Positions 1 through 9,609 are shown, numbered from the stretch's first letter. The stretch is 64,000 nucleotides of DNA from Deltaproteobacteria bacterium (GCA_016182965.1 JACPFM010000101.1:1-64000), one strand, 5' to 3'. Made by a program: numbers and translations. Notes: generated by a model not told the origin, from the sequence alone.

Positions 1-54
1 GGCGGCGCGGCCGTCGTCGGCGGCGCGGCCGTCGTCGGCGGCGCGGCCGTCGTC
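1..54. repeat. 18-bp tandem repeat, three perfect copies
   Basis: The unit GGCGGCGCGGCCGTCGTC occurs at 1-18, 19-36 and 37-54 and then degrades. It is a multiple of three, so copy number can vary without breaking the frame of the overlapping coding end. The array probably continues left of the window. Confidence 0.9.
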
Positions 55-225
55 GTCGGCGCGGCCGGGGCGGGGACCGACGGGGCCGGCAGCGCGCCCG
101 CATCGGGCGACGGCGCATCGAACCTCGGTGACGTCCCGCCCTCACTCCTGTCGCGAGGGCACGCCGACAGCATCAGCGGCAGGATCAAGGACGACGCAGA
201 GAACCGCATGGCGACTGGACGCTAG
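1..225 (+). CDS. C-terminal end of an unknown protein, cut by the window edge
   Basis: An open frame runs from base 1 to a TAG at 223-225. Its first 18 codons are three perfect copies of a Gly-Gly-Ala-Ala-Val-Val unit, followed by a Gly/Ala/Ser-rich stretch and a more normal, charged C-terminus (ISGRIKDDAENRMATGR). The repeat looks like a low-complexity linker or cell-surface tail. I do not recognise a family. The frame is favoured because its codon positions keep G/C in third place, but with only 74 residues visible the call is tentative, and the repeat could instead be non-coding. Confidence 0.4.
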   Translation, partial: GGAAVVGGAAVVGGAAVVVGAAGAGTDGAGSAPASGDGASNLGDVPPSLLSRGHADSISGRIKDDAENRMATGR

Positions 226-497
226 CAAGCAGGTGGAACGGACGACCAGTTCCACGCGGCGCGGTTCGTGCGACCCTTGCGCCTGGCGCGCGGTTCGACC
301 AGGACACGCCACCTCATGTACGCCGCGCAAGCGGCCGCGAGCATCCCCACACGGAGGAGCCCATTCCGACCCCGCCATCGCCCCCATCGCGCGACCGCAC
401 GCCGGCCGCTCCGCTCGTCACGCCCGTCGAGCCGCTCTCTCGACGCGGGCAAGACGCAGCTAGCGGACCTCATCGCGCCCGGGATAGTCTGCTCCCC

Positions 498-1637
498 GTG
501 ACGCCAGCGATCGAAAGGCCCCCGCCCCGGGAGGCGCTCGGGCGCGTGCTCGGGTCGATCGCCGGTCAGCCGCTGGTCATCCTGCTCACGGGCCACCCCG
601 ATCCCGACGCGATCGGCGGCGCGCTGGCTCATCAGCGCATCTGCGAGAGCCTCGGCATTCCGGCGACCATCGCGCACGTGCTGCCGGTGTCGCACCGCGA
701 GAACCGGGCGCTCGTGAAGCTCCTCAACATCGAGATGCACCACATCGCCAACCCGGCGGAGCTCTCGGCGTACAAGTACTTCTCGCTCGTCGACACGAGC
801 TCCGTCGAGACGAGCATCGACCTGCCGGCCGACCTGAAGCTCCTCACCGTCGTCGATCACCACACTCGCGTCGGCGGCCCCAAGGTCGACGCGGCGTTCG
901 TCGATCTGCGCCCGCAGCTCGGCGCCACCTGCTCGATCTACGCCGAGTACCTCCAGCAGGGGCTGGCGCCGCTCACCGGCGAGCGCCGCGAAGACGCGCG
1001 CGTCGCCACCGCGCTGCTCTTCGGCATCCAGACCGACACCGACGACTTCGCCAACGCCACGCCCGCCGATTTCGCGGCCGCGTCGTACGCGAAGGCGTTC
1101 TGCGACGCCGACATCCTCAAGCGCGTGGGGCGCCGCACCGTCAGCGCCGCCGCGATGAACGTGCTCGGGCAGGCGCTGTCGAACCTCCGCGTCATCCGCG
1201 ACTTCGCGTTCGCCGGCGTCGGGTTCGTGCCGCTCGGCGATCGCGACGCGATCGGCAGCGCCGCCGACTACATCCTCATGCGCGAGGACATCGACACCGT
1301 GCTGGTGTACGGCGTCGTCGAAGATCGGGTCGACGGCTCGCTGCGCACCAACAGCCCGAGCGTCGATCCGGCGGTCTTCCTGCAGACGGCCTTCGGTCGC
1401 GATCGCGACGGCAAGCCGTACGGCGGCGGCCGCGCCGACAAGGGCGGCTTCCAGATCCCCCTCGGCCTGCTCGCCGAGTGCGAAGACACCGATCGCCTGT
1501 GGATCCTCGTCACCGAGATGATCGAATCGCGGCTCGAACGCGTGGTGCCCGACATCGAGCGCGAGCGAGAGCGCGAGCGCGATCGCGATCGCGACCACGA
1601 TCGGGACCGCCGCGACCGCCGCCGCGCCGACGACTGA
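498..1637 (+). CDS. DHH-family phosphoesterase (NrnA/RecJ-like)
   Basis: A 379-residue cytosolic protein of the DHH superfamily, which hydrolyses phosphodiester bonds with Mn2+, typically in nano-RNA, cyclic dinucleotides or pAp. Visible metal-binding motifs are GHPDPDAIGG (about residues 32-41), VDT (98-100), the signature DHH (120-122) and TDTDDF (179-184). The C-terminal half fits a DHHA1 substrate domain with a Gly-rich stretch (YGGGRADKGG). The last 25 residues are an unusual alternating Arg-Glu then Arg-Asp tail not typical of the family. The start is a GTG at 498, the first one upstream of the conserved domain. The 272 bases before it show no gene. The exact substrate (oligoribonuclease or cyclic-dinucleotide phosphodiesterase) cannot be decided from the sequence. 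Confidence 0.85.
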   Translation: MTPAIERPPPREALGRVLGSIAGQPLVILLTGHPDPDAIGGALAHQRICESLGIPATIAHVLPVSHRENRALVKLLNIEMHHIANPAELSAYKYFSLVDTSSVETSIDLPADLKLLTVVDHHTRVGGPKVDAAFVDLRPQLGATCSIYAEYLQQGLAPLTGERREDARVATALLFGIQTDTDDFANATPADFAAASYAKAFCDADILKRVGRRTVSAAAMNVLGQALSNLRVIRDFAFAGVGFVPLGDRDAIGSAADYILMREDIDTVLVYGVVEDRVDGSLRTNSPSVDPAVFLQTAFGRDRDGKPYGGGRADKGGFQIPLGLLAECEDTDRLWILVTEMIESRLERVVPDIERERERERDRDRDHDRDRRDRRRADD

Positions 1638-1705
1638 ACGCATCCCGGCTTCCGCTCCGTAGGTCGAACCGGATAAGGTACGGTCGAGCTACGCAGCGGG
1701 AGGGG

Positions 1706-4700
1706 ATGATGGGTCGAACCTGGTTCGTGGTGTCGGTGGCCGCGCTGGCGGTGGGCTGTACGTCGCGATCGGCGCAGCGCAGCGACGACGGCGGCGGCAC
1801 GGTCGGCGGCGCGGTCGCCCGACTGCGCGCGGTGCCGGTGCTCGGCGAGCGCCTCTCGGCCGCGACCGACCTCGTGCCGATCTCGCGCGGCTTCACCCAG
1901 GCGCACCCGGGCGCGATCACGACGATCGTACCGAGCACCGCGCGCGCGACGCTGCGAGTCGCGCGCGACGAGGCCCGTTACCTCGAGGTCGTCGCCGAGC
2001 ACGACGCCGACGCGCCCGGGCGGCTCTCGCAGGGCGCGATGGTCTACGCCGAGGCGAGCCGCGACGTCGACGCGTTCGTCATCGCCGAGCGCGATCGGGT
2101 CGAGGAGATCCGCGTGTCGAAGTCCGAGCACGCCTCGCCGGTGGCGCGCTGGCGCGTGCGGCTCGGGCCCGGCCTCGCGTCGCTCCGCCTGCACGAGGGC
2201 TTCGTCGAGGCGCTCGACGCCGAGGGCCGCGCGTGGCTGCGCACCGATCCGATCTTCGCCGTCGACGCGCAGGGCACGCGTCGGGTTCCGCGGCTGACGC
2301 TCGCGCGCGACGGCGTCGCGTTCCGGCTCGAGGCGACGCTCGATCGCGCCGGCCTCGTGTACCCGATCGCGCTCGATCCCGGTTGGGGCCCCACCGGCGC
2401 GATGAGCACGCCGCGCGTGCGGCACTCCGGGCTCAAGCTCCCGAGCGGGAAGATCCTGGTCGTCGGCGGCCAGAGCGAGCTCACCGCCGTGGGCGTGCTG
2501 TCGACCGCGGAGATCTACGATCCGGCGACCGGCACGTGGACCAGCACCGGATCGATGGCGGTGCCGCGCTCGTATTTCGGTCTGGTGGAGCGCACCGACG
2601 GCAAGCTGATGGCGCTCGGCGGCATCACGACCGGCAGCTGCGTCGATCTGGATTCGACCGAGATCTACGATCCGGCCGCCGGGACCTGGTCGGCCGGGCC
2701 GGTGATGCCGAAGAAGTGGTACCTCGGGCACGCGTACGCGTTCGCCGGCAACAAGGTGGCCATCCTCGCGGGGCGCAGCTGCGCGGGTGGCTACAACAAC
2801 GCGGCGCTGCTCGACGTCGCCGCCGGGACGTGGACGACGAGCGTCAACGCCATGCCGAACGAACGGGTCTACTCGGCGTCGTCGAAGCTCGCCGACGGCC
2901 GCGTGCTCATCACCGGCGGCAAGCTCGCCGCCTACGGCAACATGTTCGCGACGGCCGATCTCTACGACGCGGTCTCGAACAGGTTCACGGCGACGGCGAC
3001 GATGAGCAACAACCGCCTGTATCACCAGCAGCACACGCTGCCGGGCGGCAAGGTGATCGTGATCGGCGGGTCCGAGAGCGACGGCGGCAACGCCGCCTAT
3101 TACACCAGCGTCGATATCTACGATCCGACCACCGCGGCGTTCTCGGCCGGGCCGCCGACGGCGTTCAAGCACTTCCGGTACGGCTCGGCGGTGCTCTCGA
3201 CCGGCAAGGTGATCGTCGTCAGCGGCGCGCAGCCGTACATCACGCCGGAGATCCTCGACACCGAGCTCTACGATCCGGTCCTCAACGCGTGGTCGAACGC
3301 GGGCAAGCTGTCCGTCTCGCGCGCGAGCTCGCTGGTGTTCGACATCGGCGGCGGCAGCGCGGTGGCCATCGGCGGCGACATCCAGAACCCGAGCGGCAGC
3401 GGCGCGCGCGTGATCACCGCGACGACCGATCTCCTCGCCGACGGTGTGGTCGCAGGCGCCAAGTGCCTGAGCAACGGGCAGTGCACGTCCGGCTTCTGCG
3501 CCGGCGGCGTGTGCTGCAACGAGGCGTGCACCGGCAAGTGCCAGTCGTGCACCGAGACGGGCAGCGTCGGCACCTGCAAGTCGCTCACCGCGCCGCCGCC
3601 TGGCAAGGGCACCTGCGATCCGTACGTGTGCGGCGCCGTCGACTGCAAGGCGACCTGCGCGACGAGCGCCGACTGCATCGCCACGCACTACTGCGACGCC
3701 ACGTTCAAGTGCGCGCCGCGGGTCGACAAGGGCGCGGCGTGCACCGCCGCGGCGCAGTGCAAGACCGGGTTCTGCGCCGACGGCCGCTGCTGCGACGTCG
3801 CGTGCGACGGAGCCTGCGAGGCATGCGATCAGAGCGGCTCGCTCGGCACCTGCAGCAAGCTCGACGGCATCGCCGACAAACACGGCAAGTGCCTCACCGG
3901 CGAGTGCACGACGGCGTGTGTCGCAGGCGCGTGCGGCTTCGCGCCCGCCTCGAAGGCGTGCGGCGGCGGCGCCTCGACCTGCTCGGGCAGCACCTTCACC
4001 GCGGCCGGCAAGTGCAGCGGGACCGACGAGCGCTGCCTGCCCGGCGGCGCGGCCCCCTGCCCCGGCGGCCTCGTGTGCGCCGACGCGACCACCTGCAAGA
4101 GCAAGTGCAGCGGCGACGGCGACTGCGTCGCCGGCACGTGCGATCTCGCGAGCGGAGCCTGCGGGGCCGGGAGCGACGCGGGCGTCGACGCCGGCACGGG
4201 CGTCGAGACCGGCACGGGCGTCGAGACCGGCGTCGCCGACGGCGGAACGAAGCTCCCCGACGATCCCAAGGTCGGCGCCGAGTTCACCCGCTGCACCAAG
4301 CCGAGCGACTGCCCGAGCGGCTTCTGCGTCGAGGGCGTCTGCTGCGACACCGCGTGCGAGGGCAAGTGCCACTCGTGCGCGCTGATCACGTCGCCCGGAA
4401 AGTGCACGGTCTCGCCGATCGGCGTCGACCTGCGGAACGACTGCGGCCCCGCGCTGCAGTGCCTCGGCACCTGCGACGGCGCCGGCCAGTGCATCGGCGC
4501 CGGCAACGGCACGATGTGCGCGCGCAACCGCTGCACGACGCAGAGCGGCGGCGTCGGCCCCGCGTACTGCCCCGGCCCCGGCGGCAAGTGCGGGCTCGAC
4601 GCGGTCGTCGCGTTCGACTGCGCGCCGTACGTGTGCGAGCCGGCGTTCGGCGCGTGCCGGACGGGCTGCGCATCGAGCCTCGACTGCGTGAACGGCTTCG

Positions 4701-4879
4701 TCTGCGACCTCGGCAGCAAGACCTGCGTCGCGCCGGCGCCGCCCGAGGACGAGGGCGGCTGTGCCACCACGCCCGGGCGCGCAGGCGGGAGCGCCGCGTT
4801 GCTCGTCGCGCTGCTCGCCTTCGTCGGGAGCAGGGCGCGCTCGCCGCGTTCCCGCGCGTCGCGCGCACGACGAAGGTGA
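1706..4879 (+). CDS. Kelch-repeat, Cys-rich surface lipoprotein with MYXO-CTERM-like tail
   Basis: About 1057 residues. A signal peptide ends in a lipobox-like AVGC. After a region of about 230 residues come six kelch-type blades (each with a xxxYDPxxxTWxxxxxM core), predicting a beta-propeller. From about residue 585 there is a Cys-rich region of repeated CxxxxQCxxxFCxxGxCCxxxC modules, interrupted near residues 825-850 by an Asp/Gly/Thr linker built from an 18-bp DNA repeat. The end has Gly-Gly-Cys, one hydrophobic segment and an Arg cluster, as in MYXO-CTERM sorted proteins. Having both a lipobox and this tail is unusual. GGGAGGGG at 1697-1704 supports ATG 1706 or 1709. It abuts the convergent GNAT gene with no spacer. 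Ligand unknown; probably cell-surface binding or adhesion. Confidence 0.8.
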   Translation: MMGRTWFVVSVAALAVGCTSRSAQRSDDGGGTVGGAVARLRAVPVLGERLSAATDLVPISRGFTQAHPGAITTIVPSTARATLRVARDEARYLEVVAEHDADAPGRLSQGAMVYAEASRDVDAFVIAERDRVEEIRVSKSEHASPVARWRVRLGPGLASLRLHEGFVEALDAEGRAWLRTDPIFAVDAQGTRRVPRLTLARDGVAFRLEATLDRAGLVYPIALDPGWGPTGAMSTPRVRHSGLKLPSGKILVVGGQSELTAVGVLSTAEIYDPATGTWTSTGSMAVPRSYFGLVERTDGKLMALGGITTGSCVDLDSTEIYDPAAGTWSAGPVMPKKWYLGHAYAFAGNKVAILAGRSCAGGYNNAALLDVAAGTWTTSVNAMPNERVYSASSKLADGRVLITGGKLAAYGNMFATADLYDAVSNRFTATATMSNNRLYHQQHTLPGGKVIVIGGSESDGGNAAYYTSVDIYDPTTAAFSAGPPTAFKHFRYGSAVLSTGKVIVVSGAQPYITPEILDTELYDPVLNAWSNAGKLSVSRASSLVFDIGGGSAVAIGGDIQNPSGSGARVITATTDLLADGVVAGAKCLSNGQCTSGFCAGGVCCNEACTGKCQSCTETGSVGTCKSLTAPPPGKGTCDPYVCGAVDCKATCATSADCIATHYCDATFKCAPRVDKGAACTAAAQCKTGFCADGRCCDVACDGACEACDQSGSLGTCSKLDGIADKHGKCLTGECTTACVAGACGFAPASKACGGGASTCSGSTFTAAGKCSGTDERCLPGGAAPCPGGLVCADATTCKSKCSGDGDCVAGTCDLASGACGAGSDAGVDAGTGVETGTGVETGVADGGTKLPDDPKVGAEFTRCTKPSDCPSGFCVEGVCCDTACEGKCHSCALITSPGKCTVSPIGVDLRNDCGPALQCLGTCDGAGQCIGAGNGTMCARNRCTTQSGGVGPAYCPGPGGKCGLDAVVAFDCAPYVCEPAFGACRTGCASSLDCVNGFVCDLGSKTCVAPAPPEDEGGCATTPGRAGGSAALLVALLAFVGSRARSPRSRASRARRR

Positions 4880-5473
4880 TCACGCCGGCGTGAGCGGGCG
4901 CGGGTTGGTCTTCGACGTCAGCACGTGATCGCGCCAGCGGCCGCCGAGGTACAGGTAGTCGCGCGCGTAGCCCTCGACGTCGAAGCCGAGGCGGCGCAGG
5001 AGGTTGCCGCTGCGCTCGTTGGTCGGGATGTAGTTGGCCTCGATGCGGTGGAAGCGCAGCTCGTCGAAGACGAACGCGATCGCCCCCTCGAGCGCCTCGC
5101 GCAGGAGGCCCTGCCCCTCGTGGTCCTGATCGATCGAGTAGCCGAGCACGCACCGCAGCCACGCGAGCCGGACGAACTGGGTGAACGAGACCACGCCGAC
5201 GACCGGACCGTCCTCCGCATCACGCGCCCCAGCCGAATGGCGCGCGAAGAGGAACATGCGGAGCGAGGCGTCGTGCTGCCAATCCTCGCGCGAGGCGGCG
5301 AGGCGGCGCTCGAAGTATTCGCGGGTGAAGAACCCCTCGGCCCACGGCGGGCTCACCGGCTCGAGCCGCGCGCGGTTCTTCACGAAGTAGGCGAGCACGC
5401 GCGGCGCGGCCGCGGGCGGCGGGAGCGTCAGCACGGTGCGCGCACCGACGATGCGGGGGACGGGCCGGTTCAT
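4880..5473 (-). CDS. RimJ/RimL-type GNAT N-acetyltransferase
   Basis: A 197-residue GNAT-fold enzyme that should transfer acetyl from acetyl-CoA to an amine, in this branch often a protein N-terminus. The core is visible as a VGVVSFTQF strand, the acetyl-CoA loop DQDHEGQGLL, and the ANYIPTNERS...LLRRLGF segment typical of RimJ/L relatives. The start ATG (5473-5471) overlaps the stop of the upstream kinase gene as ATGA, so translation is probably coupled and the two are one operon. That suggests, but does not prove, that acetylation and the kinase act in one pathway. A longer in-frame start exists but lies inside the kinase gene. Confidence 0.85.
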   Translation of the reverse strand: MNRPVPRIVGARTVLTLPPPAAAPRVLAYFVKNRARLEPVSPPWAEGFFTREYFERRLAASREDWQHDASLRMFLFARHSAGARDAEDGPVVGVVSFTQFVRLAWLRCVLGYSIDQDHEGQGLLREALEGAIAFVFDELRFHRIEANYIPTNERSGNLLRRLGFDVEGYARDYLYLGGRWRDHVLTSKTNPRPLTPA

Positions 5474-8400
5474 GATTCGTTCCGCTCGACCGAGGGGAAC
5501 GCGCCGGTCGACCGCATGCCGGCGATCGCGTCGCACCACTCGCGCACCGCCGGGCCGGCGGGCTCCTTCCACTGCAGCTGATCGAAGCGCTGGAGCAGCT
5601 GCGCCGCGTGATCGCCCATGCGGCGCCTGTCGGCGAAGACGCTCTGCGCGTCGGCGATGGCCTGCGCGGCCTTACGGAAGTAGCCCTGCGACGCGGCGAG
5701 CCACGCGTGCACGAGGTGGCGGTGCTGCTGCGGCTCGGCCTCGGTGATGGAGACCTGATCGCAGGTCTCGAGCTCGGCGCGCGCCTCGTCGAGCGCGCCG
5801 CGCAGCAAGTCCTCCTGCGCGAGCAGGAGGCGCGACTCGAGGACGCCCCAGGGATCGCCGAGCTTGGTGTAGAGGTCGAGCGCGTCGACCGCGTGACGCT
5901 GCGCGGCCGCCGCGTCCTCCTGATCGATGGCGATCATCGAGAGCAGGCGCTCGACGGCGGCGAGGCCGCGCGGGTTCTCGAGCGAGCGGAGGGCGGCGCG
6001 CGTCGCCTGCGCGCGGGTGCGCGCCCCCTCGAGATCTCCGGCGCGGTGCTCGACGTGCGCGAGCGCCACGTCGCACTGCGACAGGCCGAGGCGGTAGCCG
6101 ATGCCGTCGAACTCCTGGTGCGCTTCGAGGAGCAGATCGCGCGCCTTGGGGAGCTGGCCCTCGGCGAGCTCGATGAGGCCGAGGAGGAGCAGGCACTGCG
6201 CGCGGCCGAGCGGATCGCCGATCGTCTTGAAGCGGCGAGCCCCGCGGTGCAGCGCGTCGCGCGCGCTGACGTGATCGCCGAGGAGGTAGTCGATCTCGCC
6301 GATGACGACCTCGCAGGTGGCGCGCCCGCGATCGTCGTCGAGGCGGTCGAACATGGAGAGCGCGCGCGCCACCGTCTTGCGCCCCTCGGTCGGCTCGCCG
6401 ATCTCGGAGGCGATGTGACCGAGCAGGCGCTGCACGTGCGCCTCGTCGCGCTCCTCGCCGAGGTTGACGAAGATCTTCCGCGCCCTCTGCGCGGCGTCGC
6501 GCGCCTCTTCGAAGCGGCCGGCGTGGCGGAGCGCCTCGGCGCGCCAGCGGAGGTGCTTGGCGCTCCACACCTGCCCGATGGCGGGCGGCGGGATGGAGCC
6601 GGCGGGGAGCGGCTCGGCGTCGGGTCGCTTGGCGACGACGTCGAGCCGGCGCACGTCGAGCAGCGCGAGGTCCTCGAGGGTGCGGGTCGCGTCGCGCACG
6701 CGGCTCCACGCCTCTTCGACGTAATCGAGGAGCAGCTCCGCGGCGGCGTCGCCGTCGCCCGCGCGCAGCAGGTTCAGCACGCGGTGGCGCACGACCCGGC
6801 GGGTGCCGGCGAGCGGGTGGTGCGAGAGCACCTCGGCCGCGGCGCGGAAGACCTCGCGCGCGTCGTCGCGCGCCGCGAGGCGATGGAGCAGGTGCTCTTG
6901 CAGGAGGGCGTGCGGGAAGCGGAACCTGTCTTCGCCGGTCGCGACGAGGATGTGCGACTTCTGCAGCGCGTCGAGGGCGCGCGCGACGTTCACGCCGAAG
7001 CCGCCGAGGCCGACGACCCACGCCACGAGGCGCCGGAGCGTGTCGCCTCGGAACTCGTGACCGAGCGCCGCCGCCGCCTCGGCAGCCGCGCCGTGCAGCG
7101 GGTCGAGCGCGGCGATCCGCTCGTCCCACAGATCGGCGGTCGTCGTCGCGCGCCGCGTGAGGACCTCCTCGCGCACGCGATACCGATCGCCGACGAGCTC
7201 GAGGCCGCCGGTGGCCGCCCACGCGTGCAGCAGCTGCAGCGCGAACAGCGGGTTGCCCTTGCTGCGGGTCTGCGCCTCGTGGATCGCGCGGTCGTCGAGC
7301 GGCAGCGCGGCGCGGAGCAGCGCGTGCGTCTCGGCCACCTCGAGCGGCGCGAGGCGGATGCGTGGACCGCCGAGGGCGCGACGCATGGTGTCGAGGCGGC
7401 GATCGATGGTGCGGTCGCCGACCAGGGCCTCCTGCCGCGCCGTCGCGACGATCAACATGCGAAGCCGCGGCACCTCGCGGAGGATCTTCACGAGGCCGTC
7501 GAAGGTGGCGGGCGGCGCGTGGTGCGCGTCGTCGAGCCAGAGCAGGATGGGCCTGTCGCGCCCGATGCGCTCGAGGATGCGCCGGATGACCAGCCAGCGC
7601 AGCTCGGGCTCGTCGAGGGTGAAGCGCTTGCCGGTGGGGCCGACCTGCGGGCGATCGCGCGTGCGGCGCTCGCCCGAGGCCTGCGCCTCGTCGCCGCCGC
7701 GCGCGAAGGACGACGGGCGCAGCCACTCGGCGGTGGCGGCGACCCAGGTCATGCCCTCGTCGTCGTCCTTCTCGACCTCCCAGACGTTGATCAGCGCCTG
7801 CTCGACCAGGATGCGATCGACGCGCTCGAGGCCGTAGTGCGCGAGGACCGCGCCGTTGAGGCCGTCTTGCGGGCCGTTGATGCGGCGGTAGCGCGCGCGC
7901 AGCGGGAGCATCTTCGCGGTCTCGTGCGTGCGCTCGCACAGCCACTCGGCGAGGCGGCTCTTGCCGACGCCGGCCTCGCCGTCGAGCGTGACCATGCGCG
8001 CGCGCGGGCCGTCGGACGCGCACACCAGATCGACGAGCCGGTGGAGCTCGAGCCGCTCGTGTCCGCGCCCGACCATCGCCGGCGGACGCAGGCCGAGCAG
8101 CTCCGGCGCGCCGCGCGGCGGCACGACCGGCGCCGACGCGTTGATCGGCGCGACGCTCAGCACGTCGATGCGCGTGTCGGGCGCGCTGGTCTGCGACGGG
8201 AGGGCGAAGGTGTCGTCGTCGCCGATCTCGATCGTCTCGGCGGCGACGGTGGGGCGCACGTGCTCCCAGCGATCGCGCAGATCGCCGGCGAGCTCGAACC
8301 TGCGCCAGGGCCGCTTGGCGAGCATCTTGATGACCAGCTCGGCGACCTGCGGCGGCACGCCGGCGGGCAAGTCGGGCGTGGGCACCGGCGCGCGCTTGTG

Positions 8401-9204
8401 CAGCTGGAGGACCTTCTCTTCGTCCCACTCGGGGCCGTGCTCGCCGTCGCGCATGGCGATGAACGGCGGCCGCCCGTCGAGCAGCTGGAAGAGGATGCAG
8501 CCGAGCGCGTAGAGATCGGTCGGCGGGCCGACGTGCGGCACCGCGCGGCGGATCTGCTCTGGGGCCATGAACCCCGGCGTGCCGCCGCCGTAGGGGATGG
8601 CGACCTGCGCCTTGGTCGAGCCGTCGAGGCGCGGGTCGTGGCGATCGCGCAGCAGGAACGCGAGCCCGAAGTCGAGCACGTGCACGCGCGGATCGGGGCC
8701 GATGTCGCCGGTCGAGGTCGTCTCGACGAGGATGTTCTGCGGCTTGAGGTCGCCGTGGATGACGCCGCGCGCGTGCGCGTGCGCGAGGGCGCCGAGCACC
8801 TGATCGATGATCGCCCACGTGATCGGCCACGGCACCTGACCGAGCTCCATCAGCGACCACAGCGAGCGGCCGGCGATGAGGTCCATGACCAGGTACGGCG
8901 AGCCGTCGTCGAGGACGCCGAAGTCGCGACCACGCACGATCGCCGGGTGATCGAGCGAGGCGAGCGCGCGCGCCTCCTGGTGGAACCAGAACGTCTCGCC
9001 GCTCGCTCCGGTCGGCGACGCGCGGCCCGGACGATCGACGCGCTTGAGCGCGACCTTGGTCGCGGTCGCCCGGTCGTAGCAGGCGTAGACCACGCCCATT
9101 CCACCGCGACCGAGCTCCCGGATGACCTCGTAGCGTTCGCCGAGGAGGCCTCCCGGAGCCAGACCGCGAGGAGCGCGTTCTCCTCCTTCTGCTGGACCGA
9201 CCAT
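5470..9204 (-). CDS. Ser/Thr protein kinase fused to AAA ATPase and TPR-like helices
   Basis: A 1244-residue cytosolic signalling protein. Residues about 25-315 form a PknB-type kinase with the glycine loop GRGGMGVVY (32-40), Lys54, a catalytic HGD (150-152, the common HRD Arg replaced by Gly, as in many non-RD kinases), DFG (178-180) and APE (214-216). After a linker, a Walker A motif (GEAGVGKS, 409-416) and a Walker B-like ILLWLDDAHH define an AAA_16-type ATPase. The C-terminal ~500 residues are helical repeats like TPRs. The layout resembles large STAND-type regulators of Myxococcota. No transmembrane segment is seen. The GNAT gene follows with a 4-bp overlap. Signal and target are unknown. 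Confidence 0.9.
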   Translation of the reverse strand: MVGPAEGGERAPRGLAPGGLLGERYEVIRELGRGGMGVVYACYDRATATKVALKRVDRPGRASPTGASGETFWFHQEARALASLDHPAIVRGRDFGVLDDGSPYLVMDLIAGRSLWSLMELGQVPWPITWAIIDQVLGALAHAHARGVIHGDLKPQNILVETTSTGDIGPDPRVHVLDFGLAFLLRDRHDPRLDGSTKAQVAIPYGGGTPGFMAPEQIRRAVPHVGPPTDLYALGCILFQLLDGRPPFIAMRDGEHGPEWDEEKVLQLHKRAPVPTPDLPAGVPPQVAELVIKMLAKRPWRRFELAGDLRDRWEHVRPTVAAETIEIGDDDTFALPSQTSAPDTRIDVLSVAPINASAPVVPPRGAPELLGLRPPAMVGRGHERLELHRLVDLVCASDGPRARMVTLDGEAGVGKSRLAEWLCERTHETAKMLPLRARYRRINGPQDGLNGAVLAHYGLERVDRILVEQALINVWEVEKDDDEGMTWVAATAEWLRPSSFARGGDEAQASGERRTRDRPQVGPTGKRFTLDEPELRWLVIRRILERIGRDRPILLWLDDAHHAPPATFDGLVKILREVPRLRMLIVATARQEALVGDRTIDRRLDTMRRALGGPRIRLAPLEVAETHALLRAALPLDDRAIHEAQTRSKGNPLFALQLLHAWAATGGLELVGDRYRVREEVLTRRATTTADLWDERIAALDPLHGAAAEAAAALGHEFRGDTLRRLVAWVVGLGGFGVNVARALDALQKSHILVATGEDRFRFPHALLQEHLLHRLAARDDAREVFRAAAEVLSHHPLAGTRRVVRHRVLNLLRAGDGDAAAELLLDYVEEAWSRVRDATRTLEDLALLDVRRLDVVAKRPDAEPLPAGSIPPPAIGQVWSAKHLRWRAEALRHAGRFEEARDAAQRARKIFVNLGEERDEAHVQRLLGHIASEIGEPTEGRKTVARALSMFDRLDDDRGRATCEVVIGEIDYLLGDHVSARDALHRGARRFKTIGDPLGRAQCLLLLGLIELAEGQLPKARDLLLEAHQEFDGIGYRLGLSQCDVALAHVEHRAGDLEGARTRAQATRAALRSLENPRGLAAVERLLSMIAIDQEDAAAAQRHAVDALDLYTKLGDPWGVLESRLLLAQEDLLRGALDEARAELETCDQVSITEAEPQQHRHLVHAWLAASQGYFRKAAQAIADAQSVFADRRRMGDHAAQLLQRFDQLQWKEPAGPAVREWCDAIAGMRSTGAFPSVERNES

Positions 9205-9216
9205 GCGCCGTGAAGG

Positions 9217-9540
9217 TTACGCGACGATGGCGGCCTTGCGCAGCCCGGGCTTCTGCGGTCGCGCGATTGCCCCCGCCCAATGACCGTCGCGCGGGGCCTT
9301 GCGTCGATCGGTCGCCACCATGCGCGGCGCGCACGCGGCGGCGAGCCCGCGCATGGTCAGGCGCATCCTGCTCGAATCGAGGTATCCCTGGGCATCGAGC
9401 GCGCGGATGGTGGCTTCGACGCTGGGTGCCGGCGCCGGCACGACGGAGAGCACGGTGCGCAACGAGGCAGAGGCACCGGATTCGGTCAGGGCGTAGACGG
9501 CGCGGAGGACCATGCGGGGGAGGGTCGAGCCGGTGAGCAT
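9217..9540 (-). CDS. Small winged-helix DNA-binding protein
   Basis: A 107-residue protein whose residues about 8-70 read as a helix-turn-helix followed by a wing (VLRAVYALTESGAS... VEATIRALDAQGYLD), as in MarR/PadR-like regulators, with a basic C-terminal tail. The start ATG is at 9540-9538; the frame stays open further upstream, but that part is antisense to the exonuclease gene. It is divergent from the exonuclease, and an inverted repeat lies between them, so it may control that gene and itself. It sits 12 bp before the kinase gene on the same strand and may be co-transcribed with it. The family is assigned from pattern only. Confidence 0.55.
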   Translation of the reverse strand: MLTGSTLPRMVLRAVYALTESGASASLRTVLSVVPAPAPSVEATIRALDAQGYLDSSRMRLTMRGLAAACAPRMVATDRRKAPRDGHWAGAIARPQKPGLRKAAIVA

Positions 9541-9585
9541 GCGTCGATACGTAATCGCAGTGCTGAACGGGGGACCAGTATTTTG

Positions 9586-9609
9586 CACAGCTACCTGAAA
9601 CAAGCTGTG
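9586..9609. promoter_or_regulatory. Inverted repeat, candidate operator
   Basis: CACAGCT-N10-AGCTGTG, perfect 7-bp arms with centres 17 bp apart, lies in the 87-bp gap between the divergent winged-helix gene and the exonuclease gene. The size and spacing suit a dimeric winged-helix regulator contacting successive major grooves. No other function is visible in the gap. Confidence 0.45.

Noticed and set aside
1..54. Tandem repeats as a CRISPR array
   Set aside because: Direct 18-bp units without spacers and in frame with a coding end; no cas gene in the window.
1268..4372. Very long open frame on the minus strand opposite the kelch gene
   Set aside because: High-GC DNA leaves the antisense frames of real genes free of stops. 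The translation is Arg/Ala-rich without domains. Similar long antisense frames over the kinase, receptor and phage genes were ignored for the same reason.
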